Shown here piece after piece: positions 34,442 to 44,195 of a DNA stretch of 64,000 bases. The stretch is taken from the NCBI RefSeq assembly GCF_024449095.1, contig NZ_CP024628.1, positions 1,240,001-1,304,000 of the forward strand, read 5' to 3'. Position 1 is the stretch's first letter; each line of letters starts with the position of its first letter. This DNA is from Vibrio coralliilyticus (GTDB lineage Bacteria; Pseudomonadota; Gammaproteobacteria; Enterobacterales; Vibrionaceae). The notes under the pieces are model-generated. The model searched no databases, was not told the origin of the DNA, and was given only the letters and a program-made list of their open reading frames with translations. A program made the position numbers and the translations under genes.

Positions 34442-36499
34442 GTGAAGCCAACACATATATCTCTTGCTGTGCTGACTGCCTTAATCAGTTCAGCAACTAT
34501 AGCCGCGCCGACTCTCACCATTTCAACCACCACCACAAGTCGGGATTTCCCTTTAAGCGCATCGGATCCATTGATCCTGCCACTCAAAAAAGAAACTTAT
34601 CAAGTTAATATATCTGGGATTGATGGTACATGCCCATCAGTAGCAGAACAGAAAGTTAAGTTTCGTAAGCCACTGAGCCTCAATTGCAGCAGCGACACTG
34701 AATTATCGGTCAAAATTCGCTTCAGTGGTGATTACTCATTTGCCTACGATGATACTCAACACACAATAACAATCGCTCGGGAAGCCAAGAAAGTCGCAGC
34801 CAAGAAGTTTACCCGCCCTATCCCTGATGTCGTTTGCGAGCAATACAAAGGGGGAGAAGTGACACTTTCTTTAGGTGACACCTTCAATGATGGTACTCAG
34901 CTCAGAGAGGCATTGTCAAATCAACTCGTTACCGTGCAAAACAACCAAGTAAGATTAACCCCCTCCCCGAACAGTGGTGGACTTGTTCTACTTGAACAGG
35001 CCGACGCCAGCGCCTCCTCTGCGCAATTCGACTATCGAAACGCCAATATCTATTTCGCCATGGTGGATCGATTCAACAACGGAGATACATCCAATGACCA
35101 CAGCTATGGCCGAAAGAAAGATGGCAAACAAGAGATAGGCACCTTTCATGGAGGGGATCTTAAAGGACTAACCGAAAAGCTCGATTATATTCAAAGCCTT
35201 GGCACTGACGTGATCTGGCTTTCTCCTATCGTAGAGCAAGTCCACGGCTTTGTCGGTGGTGGAGAGAAAGGCAGTTTTCCATTCTATAGCTACCACGGTT
35301 ACTGGACTCGTGATTTCACTAAAATTGACCAAAACTTTGGTAATGAAGAAGATCTAAAGCAGCTGGTCACAGAAGCGCACAAACGCGGTATGCGTATCTT
35401 CCTTGACGCCGTGGTCAATCATTCAGGTTACTCAACACTGGCAGACTTACAGTTCGACAATATAAACGTTGTTAACACCGAAAATATGCCCGATAAATGG
35501 CAAGACTGGGAACCCAAATCAGGGCAGAACTGGCATAGCTTTAATGATTCCGTTGATTATACGAGTTCTAACTGGCATCAGTGGTGGGGTAAAGACTGGG
35601 TTCGTGCAGGTCTGCCAGGCTACAGCAAACCCGGCTCAAGCGACATCACAATGACACTGGCCGGCTTACCTGATTTTTTGACCGAGTCTGAGCAGCACGT
35701 AACGCCACCAGAATGGTTACTCAACAATCCAGGAACCCGCGTTCAAATACGCGAAAGCTACACTGTATCCGACTATCTCATCGAGTGGCAAACCGACTGG
35801 GTCAAACGATTTGGTATTGATGGTTTTCGAGTTGATACCGTTAAACACGTTGAAGGAGAGGTGTGGAAACGGTTGAAAAGCGAGGCAACAAAGAGCCTTG
35901 AGCAATGGCGTGCCAATAATAATCAGATCGGACAACCTTTCTGGATGATGGGTGAAGTCTGGGGTCATTCTGCTTACCGCTCTCCTTATGCTGACCAAGG
36001 TTTCGATGCGCTAATCAACTTTGATATGCAGAAGAAGCTCGACAAAGGTGCCGCTTGTCTGAGCCAAATGCAGGAGACCTATCAAAACTACGCCGATTCA
36101 ATGCAAGAAACGCCAGATTTTACCCCTGTCAGCTACATGTCTTCACACGACACAGAACTGTTTTTCAGTCGTTTCAACTCGTTTGAGATGCAGCGTAACG
36201 CCGCCAACGCTTTATTACTTAGCCCCGGCGCTGTTCAGGTTTACTACGGTGATGAAGTGGGAAGAGATTTAGGCCCCTATGCTGATGACTTCCATCAGGG
36301 CACTCGCTCAGACATGCTGTGGGAGCTAAGCAAAGAGCGCCAACAACTTCTCAAGCACTGGCAAACGTTAGGCCAGTTCCGTCAATCCCACCCAGCAATA
36401 GGAGCTGGTGTACACAAAGAAATTGGCAACAATTCAGCCTATGTTTTCTCTCGGAGTTTGGAAGGCGACACGGTTGTTGTAGGTTTCGTTGGTAAATAA
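34442..36499 (+). CDS. malS: MalS-like periplasmic alpha-amylase (GH13)
   Basis: 685 residues. A signal peptide (MKPTHISLAVLTALISSATIAA) and an N-terminal beta-rich region with Cys precede the GH13 barrel, which starts near residue 200 (NIYFAMVDRFNNGDTSND). Conserved regions: DAVVNHSGYSTLAD, GFRVDTVKH with the nucleophile Asp, MMGEVWGH with the acid/base Glu, and MSSHDTELFF with the transition-state Asp. DAVVNHSGY and the long loop before GFRVD match E. coli MalS, which trims maltodextrins in the periplasm. The longest frame begins at ATG 34436, but its AAGGA touches the ATG. GTG 34442 has that AAGGA exactly 6 bases away and is preferred. No other mal genes are adjacent. A good terminator follows. 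Confidence 0.9.
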   Translation: MKPTHISLAVLTALISSATIAAPTLTISTTTTSRDFPLSASDPLILPLKKETYQVNISGIDGTCPSVAEQKVKFRKPLSLNCSSDTELSVKIRFSGDYSFAYDDTQHTITIAREAKKVAAKKFTRPIPDVVCEQYKGGEVTLSLGDTFNDGTQLREALSNQLVTVQNNQVRLTPSPNSGGLVLLEQADASASSAQFDYRNANIYFAMVDRFNNGDTSNDHSYGRKKDGKQEIGTFHGGDLKGLTEKLDYIQSLGTDVIWLSPIVEQVHGFVGGGEKGSFPFYSYHGYWTRDFTKIDQNFGNEEDLKQLVTEAHKRGMRIFLDAVVNHSGYSTLADLQFDNINVVNTENMPDKWQDWEPKSGQNWHSFNDSVDYTSSNWHQWWGKDWVRAGLPGYSKPGSSDITMTLAGLPDFLTESEQHVTPPEWLLNNPGTRVQIRESYTVSDYLIEWQTDWVKRFGIDGFRVDTVKHVEGEVWKRLKSEATKSLEQWRANNNQIGQPFWMMGEVWGHSAYRSPYADQGFDALINFDMQKKLDKGAACLSQMQETYQNYADSMQETPDFTPVSYMSSHDTELFFSRFNSFEMQRNAANALLLSPGAVQVYYGDEVGRDLGPYADDFHQGTRSDMLWELSKERQQLLKHWQTLGQFRQSHPAIGAGVHKEIGNNSAYVFSRSLEGDTVVVGFVGK

Positions 36500-36504
36500 A
36501 TACA

Positions 36505-36533
36505 CAAGGGCTCTCTGCCGAGAGCCCTTGTTC
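36505..36533. terminator. bidirectional terminator after malS
   Basis: CAAGGGCTCT and its complement AGAGCCCTTG form a 10-base stem with a 6-base loop between two convergent genes. The T-run is short on the plus strand. Confidence 0.8.
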
Positions 36534-36545
36534 AAATTAGTCAGA

Positions 36546-36872
36546 TTAAGGTTCGTAGTTTGGATTCATTAATGAATACCGGTATTGCTGATCTTTCTGT
36601 CCTTCCGCTGCAATATAAAGTAAGAACAGTCCTGTATGACCGATGCCACATTTGAGATCGCAAGGGACCTCATAATCTAGCTTCAAAGCTGGTGGAGGCG
36701 ATGTACTATCGACCTTTACATCAATCGGGTCTTGGTTCATCTCATTGCGCGAGTCATCGTACTTGGGCAGAGTGTAAATAAACAAATCACTCTCGTTTTG
36801 GGCCGCGTGAGTCCATGGGGATAAAGCCAAGCATAGTATGACAGTCCAGATAATCTTTGACGTTCGCTTCAT
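36546..36872 (-). CDS. small exported protein of unknown function
   Basis: 108 residues. A clear signal peptide (MKRTSKIIWTVILCLALSPWTHAA) predicts a mature protein of about 84 residues. It contains a single CDLKC pair that could form a disulfide, a Pro-rich stretch (TSPPPALKLDYEVP) and a Tyr/Gln-rich tail (KDQQYRYSLMNPNYEP). I do not recognise the family. It lies between malS (convergent) and aroG (same strand, but separated from it by a strong terminator), so it is probably monocistronic with a promoter in the 69 bases before the aroG terminator. Start at ATG 36872. Confidence 0.65.
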   Translation of the reverse strand: MKRTSKIIWTVILCLALSPWTHAAQNESDLFIYTLPKYDDSRNEMNQDPIDVKVDSTSPPPALKLDYEVPCDLKCGIGHTGLFLLYIAAEGQKDQQYRYSLMNPNYEP

Positions 36873-36941
36873 GAATCATTGGGGTCGATAAGTTTGATTT
36901 CCATAATATATTAAACAGTGTTCAATTAAACCCCTAAAACG

Positions 36942-36968
36942 AAAAAAGCTCCCGACTTGGGAGCTTTT
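36942..36968 (-). terminator. aroG terminator
   Basis: AAGCTCCC-AAGTC-GGGAGCTT read on the minus strand, followed by a T-run. It lies about 20 bases after the aroG stop. Confidence 0.88.
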
Positions 36969-36987
36969 CTTACAAATAAGAGAGAGG

Positions 36988-38040
36988 TTATTTGTTACGA
37001 CGAGCTTCTACAGCATCGGCTAACTGACGAAGAACCTTTTCAGTATCTTCCCAACCAATACACGCATCAGTGATAGACTGACCGTAAGTTGGAGCTTGAC
37101 CATCAACAAGATCTTGACGACCTTCAACAAGATGCGACTCAATCATTACACCGAAAATAGCATCTTCACCTGCAGAAATTTGACCCGCTACATCTTCCGA
37201 AACCAACATCTGGCGCTGGTACTGCTTTGAGCTGTTAGCATGGCTAAAGTCGATCATCACCTTCTTAGGCAGACCTGACGCTTCAAGTTCAGATTTAATA
37301 GCACCAACATGCTCAGCACTGTAGTTAGGCTCTTTACCACCACGTAGGATGATGTGGCAGTCTGGGTTACCTGCAGTCTCAACGATTGCTGAGTGACCGT
37401 ACTTAGTGACTGACAAGAAGTGGTGAGAAGCACTCGCACTGCGGATTGCATCTGATGCAATTTTGATGTTGCCATCAGTGCCGTTTTTGAAGCCGACTGG
37501 GCAAGAGATACCAGAAGCCAGTTCACGGTGTACCTGAGACTCAGTAGTACGTGCGCCGATAGCACCCCAGCTGATTAAGTCTGCAACGTACTGCGGAGTG
37601 ATCATATCAAGGAATTCACTTGCCGTTGGTAGGCCAAGATCAGTTAGATCCAGCAGCAACTTACGACCCATGCGCAGACCGTCGTTGATCTTAAACGTGT
37701 CGTTCAGGTACGGGTCGTTAATCAGACCTTTCCAACCCACAGTTGTACGTGGCTTCTCAAAGTAAACTCGCATCACGACTTCTAGGCGGTCACCCAGCTC
37801 ATCACGCAATACTTTCAAACGCTTACCGTATTCGATTGCTGCTTCAGGATCGTGAATAGAACAAGGACCAACGATAACCAGCAGACGGTCATCATCGCCA
37901 TTTAAAATCTTAGAGATTGCTTCACGAGAGCGAAAAGTCGTTGAAGACGCAGTTTCAGTCGCCGGAAACTTCTCTAAAACAGCCACTGGCGGTAATAATT
38001 CTTTTACTTTGCTAATTCGTACATCATCAGTCTGGAACAT
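36988..38040 (-). CDS. aroG: 3-deoxy-7-phosphoheptulonate (DAHP) synthase
   Basis: 350 residues of the class I (AroF/G/H) DAHP synthases, which condense PEP and erythrose 4-phosphate at the entry of the shikimate pathway. Nearly the whole E. coli AroG framework is visible: DDVRISKVKELLPPVAVLEKFPAT, VIVGPCSIHDP, RVYFEKPRTTVGWKGLINDP, GLPTASEFLDMITPQY, SWGAIGARTTESQVHRELASG, HIILRGGKEPNYSAEHV, VMIDFSHANSSKQ and SITDACIGWEDT. The metal-binding Cys (GPCS), His and Glu are intact. It resembles AroG (phenylalanine-sensitive) most, but the feedback type cannot be proved by eye. A TyrR-box-like palindrome lies about 180 bases upstream. Confidence 0.95.
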   Translation of the reverse strand: MFQTDDVRISKVKELLPPVAVLEKFPATETASSTTFRSREAISKILNGDDDRLLVIVGPCSIHDPEAAIEYGKRLKVLRDELGDRLEVVMRVYFEKPRTTVGWKGLINDPYLNDTFKINDGLRMGRKLLLDLTDLGLPTASEFLDMITPQYVADLISWGAIGARTTESQVHRELASGISCPVGFKNGTDGNIKIASDAIRSASASHHFLSVTKYGHSAIVETAGNPDCHIILRGGKEPNYSAEHVGAIKSELEASGLPKKVMIDFSHANSSKQYQRQMLVSEDVAGQISAGEDAIFGVMIESHLVEGRQDLVDGQAPTYGQSITDACIGWEDTEKVLRQLADAVEARRNK

Positions 38041-38347
38041 TGCTTACGTCTTCCTATTTCTCTTGGCTTGAACACCGCACCAAAAATTAGTGGTGCATAA
38101 ATGCTCTATTTTGTTTTTCATCTTCCCTGTAACTTATCTATCAAAAACGATGCTTGCAACCACTTTTTAAACCAAAAGGCAATATTTCTTCTATTTTTAC
38201 ATTTTACACCGTATGTAAAATTTAAATTACATACGATAAAGAGTGAGCAATATCAGGCTTTAAAGCTCTATTTTAATCACATGAGATGCAATATCTTCTT
38301 GATATTGTTAAGGTAGAAATACAAATAAATGCATATAAAGAATCGGC
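38041..38347. other. divergent promoter region aroG / amino acid ABC transporter
   Basis: A 307-base, strongly AT-rich gap between two divergent units. The only element I can name is the TyrR-like palindrome at 38211-38234. Confidence 0.55.
38211..38234. promoter_or_regulatory. TyrR-box-like palindrome
   Basis: GTATGTAA-AATTTAAA-TTACATAC has perfect 8-base arms. Its inner part, TGTAAA-N6-ATTACA, matches the TyrR consensus TGTAAA-N6-TTTACA at 11 of 12 positions, including the critical G and C. It lies between aroG and the amino acid transporter and could serve either. Confidence 0.65.
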
Positions 38348-39067
38348 ATGAGCGCCATCGATTTTACGCACGTCAGCAAGTGGTACGGCCAATTTCAGGC
38401 ACTGAAGAATATTAGCCTCTCAGTACAAAAAGGAGAGAGGTTAGTCATTTGTGGCCCCTCTGGTTCTGGAAAATCGACCTTAATTCGTACCGTCAACGGG
38501 TTGGAAACCATCTCAAAAGGCAATATTCAGGTACTCGGCCAGCCTTTGTCTTCTGTATCACCGGGAAAAGTCGGTATGGTTTTTCAGCATTTTAATCTTT
38601 TTCCTCACTTAACCGTATTAGAGAACCTGACGCTGGCACCGATGCGCACATTGAAGCAGTCGAAACAACAAGCTATCGATACAGCCATGCACTTTCTAGA
38701 TCGCGTCAACATCACGGAACAGGCAAACAAATATCCCGTTCAATTGTCTGGCGGACAGCAGCAGCGTGTCGCGATTGCACGCTCTTTGTGTATGAAGCCC
38801 GAGATTTTGTTGTTTGACGAGCCAACCTCCGCTTTAGATCCAGAGACCATCAAAGAAGTTTTGGAAGTCATGACAGATTTAGCCACAGACGGCATGACAA
38901 TGATATGCGTAACACATGAAATGGGCTTCGCCCGAAAGGTGGCCGATAGAGTGATATTTATGGATCAAGGAGAAATACTCGAAATGGCTACTCCTGAGCA
39001 ATTATTTAGTGCGCCGCAACACCCTAGAACACAACAGTTTCTGGAGCAAATCCTGAGCCACCAATGA
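38348..39067 (+). CDS. polar amino acid ABC transporter, ATP-binding subunit
   Basis: 239 residues of the GlnQ/AapP/BztD family. Walker A is GPSGSGKST near residue 37, the Q-loop is [18 protein letters not shown], the signature is [15 protein letters not shown], and Walker B is [14 protein letters not shown]. The H-loop ([16 protein letters not shown]) and the [16 protein letters not shown] tail are typical of amino acid uptake ATPases. It is the first gene of a four-gene unit and its stop overlaps the next start as ATGA. The substrate is probably a polar amino acid. The nearby TyrR-like box would suit an aromatic amino acid link but does not prove it. Confidence 0.93.
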   Translation: MSAIDFTHVSKWYGQFQALKNISLSVQKGERLVICGPSGSGKSTLIRTVNGLETISKGNIQVLGQPLSSVSPGKVGMVFQHFNLFPHLTVLENLTLAPMRTLKQSKQQAIDTAMHFLDRVNITEQANKYPVQLSGGQQQRVAIARSLCMKPEILLFDEPTSALDPETIKEVLEVMTDLATDGMTMICVTHEMGFARKVADRVIFMDQGEILEMATPEQLFSAPQHPRTQQFLEQILSHQ

Positions 39068-39861
39068 TTAGCCGAATTTTAAAGCCCGTTTTGTCCGCCT
39101 TCGCTCAAATCCTAATACTAGGTTTAGGGCTGTGGTGGCTGCTGGATTCGGGTGCGAAAGCAATAGATTACCAGTGGCAATGGCACCGAGTACCTGACTA
39201 TATCGCCTTCTATGAAGATGGTGAGTGGTGGCCTGCTGAACTGCTCGAAGGCTTGTGGGTCACTATCAAGATATCGGCCTGGAGCCTATTGTTTACTCTG
39301 CTGATTGGAATGCTGACGGCTTTACTCAAGCTTTCTCAGTCAGTTGTAGGTCGAACCATCGCAAATACTTATATTGAGATGATTCGCAATACGCCACTTC
39401 TGGTTCAGATATACCTTTTGTATTTCGTCTTTGGGCCTGTGATCGGCCTTGATAGATTCGCGACTGCGATTCTGGCGCTCTCACTTTTCCAGGGTGCCTA
39501 CACCGCTGAGATTTTTCGTGGAGGCCTAAACAGCATCCCTAAAGGTCAGTTTGAGGCTGCTCGCTCCCTTGGGCTAAGCCCTTTCTCTACCTACTACGAC
39601 GTTATCTTCCCGCAGTTACTGCAAAGAACGTTACCGCCTTTGACCAATGAAGTGGTTTCTCTGGTTAAGAATTCATCAATTGTCAGCGTAATGGCCATAT
39701 TCGACCTGACGACAGAAGGAAGAAACATTGTTTCGGAAACCGCTATGCCATTTGAAATTTGGTTTAGCGTGGCAGCGATATATCTTTTGCTCACACTGTC
39801 ACTCTCGGGAATCTCCGCTTGGCTAGAACACAAACTTGGCGCCCAATGGCGTGCTCAATAA
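39064..39861 (+). CDS. polar amino acid ABC transporter, permease subunit 1
   Basis: 265 residues. An N-terminal membrane anchor and a [10 protein letters not shown] periplasmic stretch precede the HisM/GlnP-type core ([47 protein letters not shown]). The cytoplasmic EAA loop [21 protein letters not shown] contacts the ATPase. It is translationally coupled to the ATPase gene. It pairs with the second permease two genes downstream to form the membrane heterodimer. Confidence 0.92.
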   Translation: MISRILKPVLSAFAQILILGLGLWWLLDSGAKAIDYQWQWHRVPDYIAFYEDGEWWPAELLEGLWVTIKISAWSLLFTLLIGMLTALLKLSQSVVGRTIANTYIEMIRNTPLLVQIYLLYFVFGPVIGLDRFATAILALSLFQGAYTAEIFRGGLNSIPKGQFEAARSLGLSPFSTYYDVIFPQLLQRTLPPLTNEVVSLVKNSSIVSVMAIFDLTTEGRNIVSETAMPFEIWFSVAAIYLLLTLSLSGISAWLEHKLGAQWRAQ

Positions 39862-39873
39862 TAAGGAAATCAA

Positions 39874-40713
39874 ATGAAACACTTAGGACAAAAGATTCGT
39901 TCGTTGAGAGCTTTCAAGCAAGCGATTACCGCTTTGCTTGGGCTAGCAGTAGCGCTACCAACGCTTGCCAGTGAAACCCCAAATTTGGATAAGATTAACG
40001 AGCGCGGTACCTTACGCGTCGGAATGTCGACCTTTGTCCCATGGGCAATGCGCGACAAGCAAGGAGATTTAATCGGTTTCGAAATCGATGTGGCTGAACG
40101 CCTTGCCGCGGACTCTGGCTGGAAAGTTGAATTTGTACCCACCGCTTGGGATGGCATTATTCCAGCACTGCTGGCGAAAAAATTTGATGTCATTATTGGC
40201 GGCATGAGCGTGACTCCCGAACGCTCTAAGAGTGTCTTATTTACCACTCCTTATTCACACTCTGGTGTTCAGGTGGCAGCCAATAAAGAACTGGCTTCAG
40301 GCTTTTCTGAAATGAGCGATTTCAATTCTCGACGCGTTAAAATCGCTGCGCGACGTGGCGCATTCACGGTGCAAGTCGCTCGAGAAGCTTTTCCAAAAGC
40401 TAAAATTCTTCAGTTCGACGATGATGCTCAAGCATTTCAGGAAGTCCTCAATGGTAACGCTCACGCTGTGATTGCTTCTAGCCCTAAACCTGAACATGAA
40501 GCTGTGAAGAATGCCGACAAACTGTTTATCCCGTTTAATGAGCGCCTGTCTAAGGGCAACGAGGCTTTCGCCGTTCGTCTTGGTGAAAGCGACAAACAAG
40601 CCTTCTTCGACCAGTGGATACAAGCCCGTACCGAGGATGGCTGGCTTGAGCAAAGATACGAGTACTGGTTCGCGACGCTCGACTGGCAGCAGCAAGTTGC
40701 AACGGGCCAATAA
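39874..40713 (+). CDS. polar amino acid ABC transporter, periplasmic binding protein
   Basis: 279 residues, solute-binding protein family 3. A long signal peptide ends near LPTLASE, followed by the usual start LDKINERGTLRVGMSTFVPWAMRDKQGDLIGFEIDVAERLA. VIIGGMSVTPERSKSVLFTTPY is the ligand-binding hinge signature, and the C-terminal lobe follows (RRGAFTVQVAREAFPKA, AVRLGESDKQAFFDQWIQARTEDGWLEQRYEYWF). An AAGGAA ribosome binding site sits 6-7 bases before ATG 39874. It lies between the two permease genes of the same unit. The ligand cannot be decided by eye. Confidence 0.92.
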   Translation: MKHLGQKIRSLRAFKQAITALLGLAVALPTLASETPNLDKINERGTLRVGMSTFVPWAMRDKQGDLIGFEIDVAERLAADSGWKVEFVPTAWDGIIPALLAKKFDVIIGGMSVTPERSKSVLFTTPYSHSGVQVAANKELASGFSEMSDFNSRRVKIAARRGAFTVQVAREAFPKAKILQFDDDAQAFQEVLNGNAHAVIASSPKPEHEAVKNADKLFIPFNERLSKGNEAFAVRLGESDKQAFFDQWIQARTEDGWLEQRYEYWFATLDWQQQVATGQ

Positions 40714-40769
40714 CCACGTTTCTTAAACCCAGAATGATTGATGAGACATAAAGATTAGCAGGACGTTAG

Positions 40770-41684
40770 GTGAATAAATCGAATTTACTGACCGCCAGTC
40801 AGGACAGAAAACCCAGCTGGAACTTCAATAAACTTGATGTAGTTTTATTGCTTGTTTTAGCTGGATTTGGGTTCTGGCTTTACCAACGTGCTTCTATCGG
40901 AGTGAATTACACTTGGCGATGGAGCGAAGCATTAACGCTGATCTTTACTTCACGCTCTGATGGGTCGTTGCCCTACTTCATTCAGGGTGTGATCTCGACA
41001 TTACGGCTCAGTGTTTGGGGAATGCTACTGGCACTAACCCTGGGAACACTCATTGGTGTAGCTAGGCATTCTTCCATTTACGTATTTCGTTCACTGGCTA
41101 ATGTGCATATCCAGTTAATCCGAAATATTCCCCCGCTGGTCTTTGTGTTTATCTTCTACTTTTTTATCTCAAATCAGCTCATTCCCGCTATCGGGTTGGA
41201 AGGAGTTCTAAGGGAGTACTCCGGAGAGGCGAATGCGTTGCAGTCGATGTTGTTCGGGCCTAAGTCCCTATGGGAAAATCTACTGTCTGGCGTACTTTGT
41301 GTCGGGATCCTTTCCTCTGCTTATGTTGCTGAAATAGTACGTTCAGGTTTGGCTGGCATAGCAAAAGGACAATGGGAAGCCGCGGACGCATTAGGGCTGT
41401 CCACTTGGGCTAAGTACCGTTTGGTAATCGCCCCACAGGTATTAGCCGCAATTACTCCTGCACTTGCCGGACAAGCCATCTCACTGGTCAAAGATACCTC
41501 GATTGTGTCACTGATTTCAATTCAGGAAATGACTTTCGTTGGCACAGAGATGGCAAATTCCTCCGGCCTTATCTTTGAAATTTGGCTAATTGTAGGCGCC
41601 ACTTACCTGATATTTTGCCTGACGCTTTCCGCCTTGTTTAAAAGGCTTGAGCGTCATTCATTAAAACATCAAGCAAATGGCTAG
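40770..41684 (+). CDS. polar amino acid ABC transporter, permease subunit 2
   Basis: 304 residues. An N-terminal helix (LDVVLLLVLAGFGFWLYQRA) is followed by a periplasmic segment and the HisM-type core: IQGVISTLRLSVWGMLLALTLGTLIGVARHSS, HIQLIRNIPPLVFVFIFYFFI and the EAA loop EAADALGLSTWAKYRLVIAPQ. The loop between the core helices (NQLIPAIGLEGVLREYSGEANALQ) is longer than in permease 1, as often seen in the Aap/Bzt type. GTG start at 40770 with AGGA 7 bases before. It ends the transporter unit and is convergent with ctaB across only 13 bases, so the two transcripts must overlap or end in each other's genes. Confidence 0.92.
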   Translation: MNKSNLLTASQDRKPSWNFNKLDVVLLLVLAGFGFWLYQRASIGVNYTWRWSEALTLIFTSRSDGSLPYFIQGVISTLRLSVWGMLLALTLGTLIGVARHSSIYVFRSLANVHIQLIRNIPPLVFVFIFYFFISNQLIPAIGLEGVLREYSGEANALQSMLFGPKSLWENLLSGVLCVGILSSAYVAEIVRSGLAGIAKGQWEAADALGLSTWAKYRLVIAPQVLAAITPALAGQAISLVKDTSIVSLISIQEMTFVGTEMANSSGLIFEIWLIVGATYLIFCLTLSALFKRLERHSLKHQANG

Positions 41685-41697
41685 ACAGGTACTTCTC

Positions 41698-42594
41698 TCA
41701 AATCAAATAGTGCTCGGCTAATAGCGCTGAAAACAGCAACATCAGATGCCAAATAGAGAACTTAAATGTTTTGATGGCTTGCTTCTCGTCAGTACCAAAT
41801 TTCAGCTTCCAAGCGTGATAGACAAACAGTGCAGACAGTATTGTTACGGAGGCTAGGTAGAAAACTCCTGCCATCCCAACCAATACAGGGAACAGGCAAA
41901 CGATAAGTAACAATACGGTGTAAAGCAGTATTGATGTTTTTGTATATTCCTCACCGTGCGTGACAGGCAGCATTGGTATATCGGCTTTGGCATAATCCTC
42001 TTTGCGATGAATCGCTAATGCCCAAAAATGAGGAGGGGTCCATATAAAGATAATCATCACAAGTAACCAGGCATTGGCATGCATTTCACCTGTGACAGCC
42101 GTCCAACCAAGTAATGGCGGCATCGCACCAGCAATCCCTGCAATGACGATGTTTTGTGGCGTAGCGCGCTTTAAGTACATGGTATAGATAACGGCATAAC
42201 CCAGCAAACTGGCAAAAGTCAGCCAAGCCGTCAACGCATTCACCCACACATACAAGACCACAAATCCAGCGAGCCCGATTCCAGTGGCAAACGCAAACAC
42301 ATTGCGCACATTGAGTTCACCAGATGGCAGAGGTCGCTTGTACGTTCGAGCCATAACTGCATCAATTCGTCGGTCAATCAGGTGGTTAAACGCTGCAGCA
42401 GAGCCTGCCATCAAGGCAATCCCCAGCATACCAAAAACCGACTGTTGCACAGGTAGTGATCCTGGCACCGCCAAGCACATACCGACCAGAGCCGTAAGCA
42501 GCATTAAAGCAACCACCTTCGGCTTAGTCAGAGTGAGGTAGGTTCGCCATAACGATCGGTCTTGTTCAGAAATGTGACTGATAGAATTACTCAT
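41698..42594 (-). CDS. ctaB: protoheme IX farnesyltransferase (heme O synthase)
   Basis: 298 residues of the CtaB/CyoE UbiA-like prenyltransferases. It adds a farnesyl group to heme B to make heme O, the precursor of heme A. The first Asp-rich motif reads [23 protein letters not shown] and the second [41 protein letters not shown] opens the first helix. Eight or nine membrane helices. The start overlaps the ctaA stop by 4 bases (ATGA). It is the last gene of the oxidase locus, so both heme A steps are encoded next to the enzyme that needs them. Confidence 0.95.
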   Translation of the reverse strand: MSNSISHISEQDRSLWRTYLTLTKPKVVALMLLTALVGMCLAVPGSLPVQQSVFGMLGIALMAGSAAAFNHLIDRRIDAVMARTYKRPLPSGELNVRNVFAFATGIGLAGFVVLYVWVNALTAWLTFASLLGYAVIYTMYLKRATPQNIVIAGIAGAMPPLLGWTAVTGEMHANAWLLVMIIFIWTPPHFWALAIHRKEDYAKADIPMLPVTHGEEYTKTSILLYTVLLLIVCLFPVLVGMAGVFYLASVTILSALFVYHAWKLKFGTDEKQAIKTFKFSIWHLMLLFSALLAEHYLI

Positions 42595-43625
42595 CGCGAA
42601 CTCTCCTTACGAAAAAATCGAGTGGAATGGGCATTAGCAGTGACTTTCTGTCGCAGCAGATAATTGACATGGAGGACTGAAAGCAGCAACAAAGCGGCGA
42701 CTAGGTTATGCGCAACCGCCACCACAAGCGGTAAGCTAAGTAGGACATTAGCAATACCTAAACTGATTTGTAGAATCAGCAACACACCCACTTTGAAAGC
42801 GGCACTTGTTAGCTTAGGATTTCTGGCACATAGCAACGCACAAAGTAAACTGATGGACAACAGGGCCACCAGCACAGCACCGAATCGGTGTGTCACATGA
42901 ATGGTCATTCGAGCGCCATAGTCTAATGTGCCAAACTCGTAGGTTTCTTGCTTGGGTTGTATCAACTGAAAAGCGCGGTCGAAATCCAGATGCTCTGTCC
43001 AGTTCCCTTCACATACAGGTAAACTTGTACACATTAAGGCGGCGTAGTTAGACGACGTCCAGCCGCCCAAAGCTATTTGAATAACAACAAAACACAAAGT
43101 GACAGGGGCGAGAAACTTTAACCAACTAGATACATGAGGGACTGCTTCAATATGTGACTTGCGATCAAGTAGCCGCCAATACAGAAGTGCAAGTAGAGAA
43201 AACAGTGTAAACCCGCCAAGAAGATGCCCCATCACCACCAGTGGCATCAACTTCATGGTTACCGTCCACATACCCAAGAGCGCCTGAAAAACCACCACTA
43301 AAGAGATCACAATCGGTAGACCATAAGGCAACGACTTCTCTTTAATTACTCGAAATGAAATAGCAAACACCAATAAACCCAGCGTGCCCGCAAAATAGCG
43401 GTGGATCATTTCCAGCCAAGCTTTATTCGCTTCAACAGTGAGCTCTGGATACAAGGATTTTGCCAGTGCTATTTCTTGTTGATCGTTAGGTACGGTCAGC
43501 TGACCATAACATCCCGGCCAATCGGGACATCCTAGTCCAGCATCAGCCAATCGGGTATAGGCACCAAGCATGATGACGATGAACGTTAATACGAGACTTA
43601 GGCGAACTAAATTGGTCAATCCCAT
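42591..43625 (-). CDS. ctaA: heme A synthase (CtaA/COX15)
   Basis: 344 residues and about eight membrane helices. It oxidises heme O to heme A. Family features: [79 protein letters not shown] and [17 protein letters not shown]; the paired His residues in these segments bind heme. The frame can be extended to TTG 43631, but ATG 43625 has AAGGAG exactly 7 bases upstream and is chosen. Located between the Sco-like protein and ctaB. Confidence 0.94.
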   Translation of the reverse strand: MGLTNLVRLSLVLTFIVIMLGAYTRLADAGLGCPDWPGCYGQLTVPNDQQEIALAKSLYPELTVEANKAWLEMIHRYFAGTLGLLVFAISFRVIKEKSLPYGLPIVISLVVVFQALLGMWTVTMKLMPLVVMGHLLGGFTLFSLLALLYWRLLDRKSHIEAVPHVSSWLKFLAPVTLCFVVIQIALGGWTSSNYAALMCTSLPVCEGNWTEHLDFDRAFQLIQPKQETYEFGTLDYGARMTIHVTHRFGAVLVALLSISLLCALLCARNPKLTSAAFKVGVLLILQISLGIANVLLSLPLVVAVAHNLVAALLLLSVLHVNYLLRQKVTANAHSTRFFRKESSR

Positions 43626-43646
43626 AACCAAACTCCTTCCCTGCTG

Positions 43647-44195
43647 TTAGCCTACTCTTGATAACTTAAGTAGCTTCCTTAAGTCCGCTAGTACATCTTT
43701 GCTTTGGCGGACCAAATCGTCTTGTGATTCCACTTTGGGATAACGCATCACCAATTGGCCCAATGGGTCGACAATGACGTACTCAAAATCAGACACAACC
43801 TGATGGAAGGCTTGATTCACTTTGATGGCTTCAAACCCACCCTTTTCCAGTACCGAAGTATCGCTGAGCTCAGAGACAAGCAGCACAGGCGCCACGCGGC
43901 TCTGATATTTACCCAGTGCTAAATGACTTTGACCCAGCAAGTACACCTGCTTCTGGCAGAATTCATCACATTGCTGCGGAATCAAATACCCCAACTGCCA
44001 TTGCTCGCTTGCATAAGGGTTGCTGATTCCAAGCCCGTCAAAGCTTTGCTTTGGTTCAATCAATTGGCCTTTGTTTGTCACGCCAGACTCATACCAATGA
44101 TTGGCGAGAAATGTCTTGGCAATGACTGCGGGCAAAGCAAACATTAGTACCAAGGCAACCAGAATGATTCTGCCTCTTGTAACTGGATTAGCCAT
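43647..44195 (-). CDS. membrane-anchored Sco-like thioredoxin-fold protein (oxidase assembly)
   Basis: 182 residues. One N-terminal membrane helix (IILVALVLMFALPAVIAKTF) anchors a periplasmic domain. The domain contains WQLGYLIPQQCDEFCQKQVYLLGQ, where CxxxC occupies the place of the copper-binding CxxxC of Sco1/SenC, and VIVDPLGQLVMRYP, a late strand typical of thioredoxin folds. The usual Sco histidine segment is not evident. It has a strong AGGAGG site before ATG 44195 and overlaps SURF1 by 8 bases. Pseudomonas oxidase loci carry an equivalent small gene between SURF1 and ctaA. A role in copper delivery or thiol chemistry for CuA assembly is inferred. Confidence 0.82.
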   Translation of the reverse strand: MANPVTRGRIILVALVLMFALPAVIAKTFLANHWYESGVTNKGQLIEPKQSFDGLGISNPYASEQWQLGYLIPQQCDEFCQKQVYLLGQSHLALGKYQSRVAPVLLVSELSDTSVLEKGGFEAIKVNQAFHQVVSDFEYVIVDPLGQLVMRYPKVESQDDLVRQSKDVLADLRKLLKLSRVG

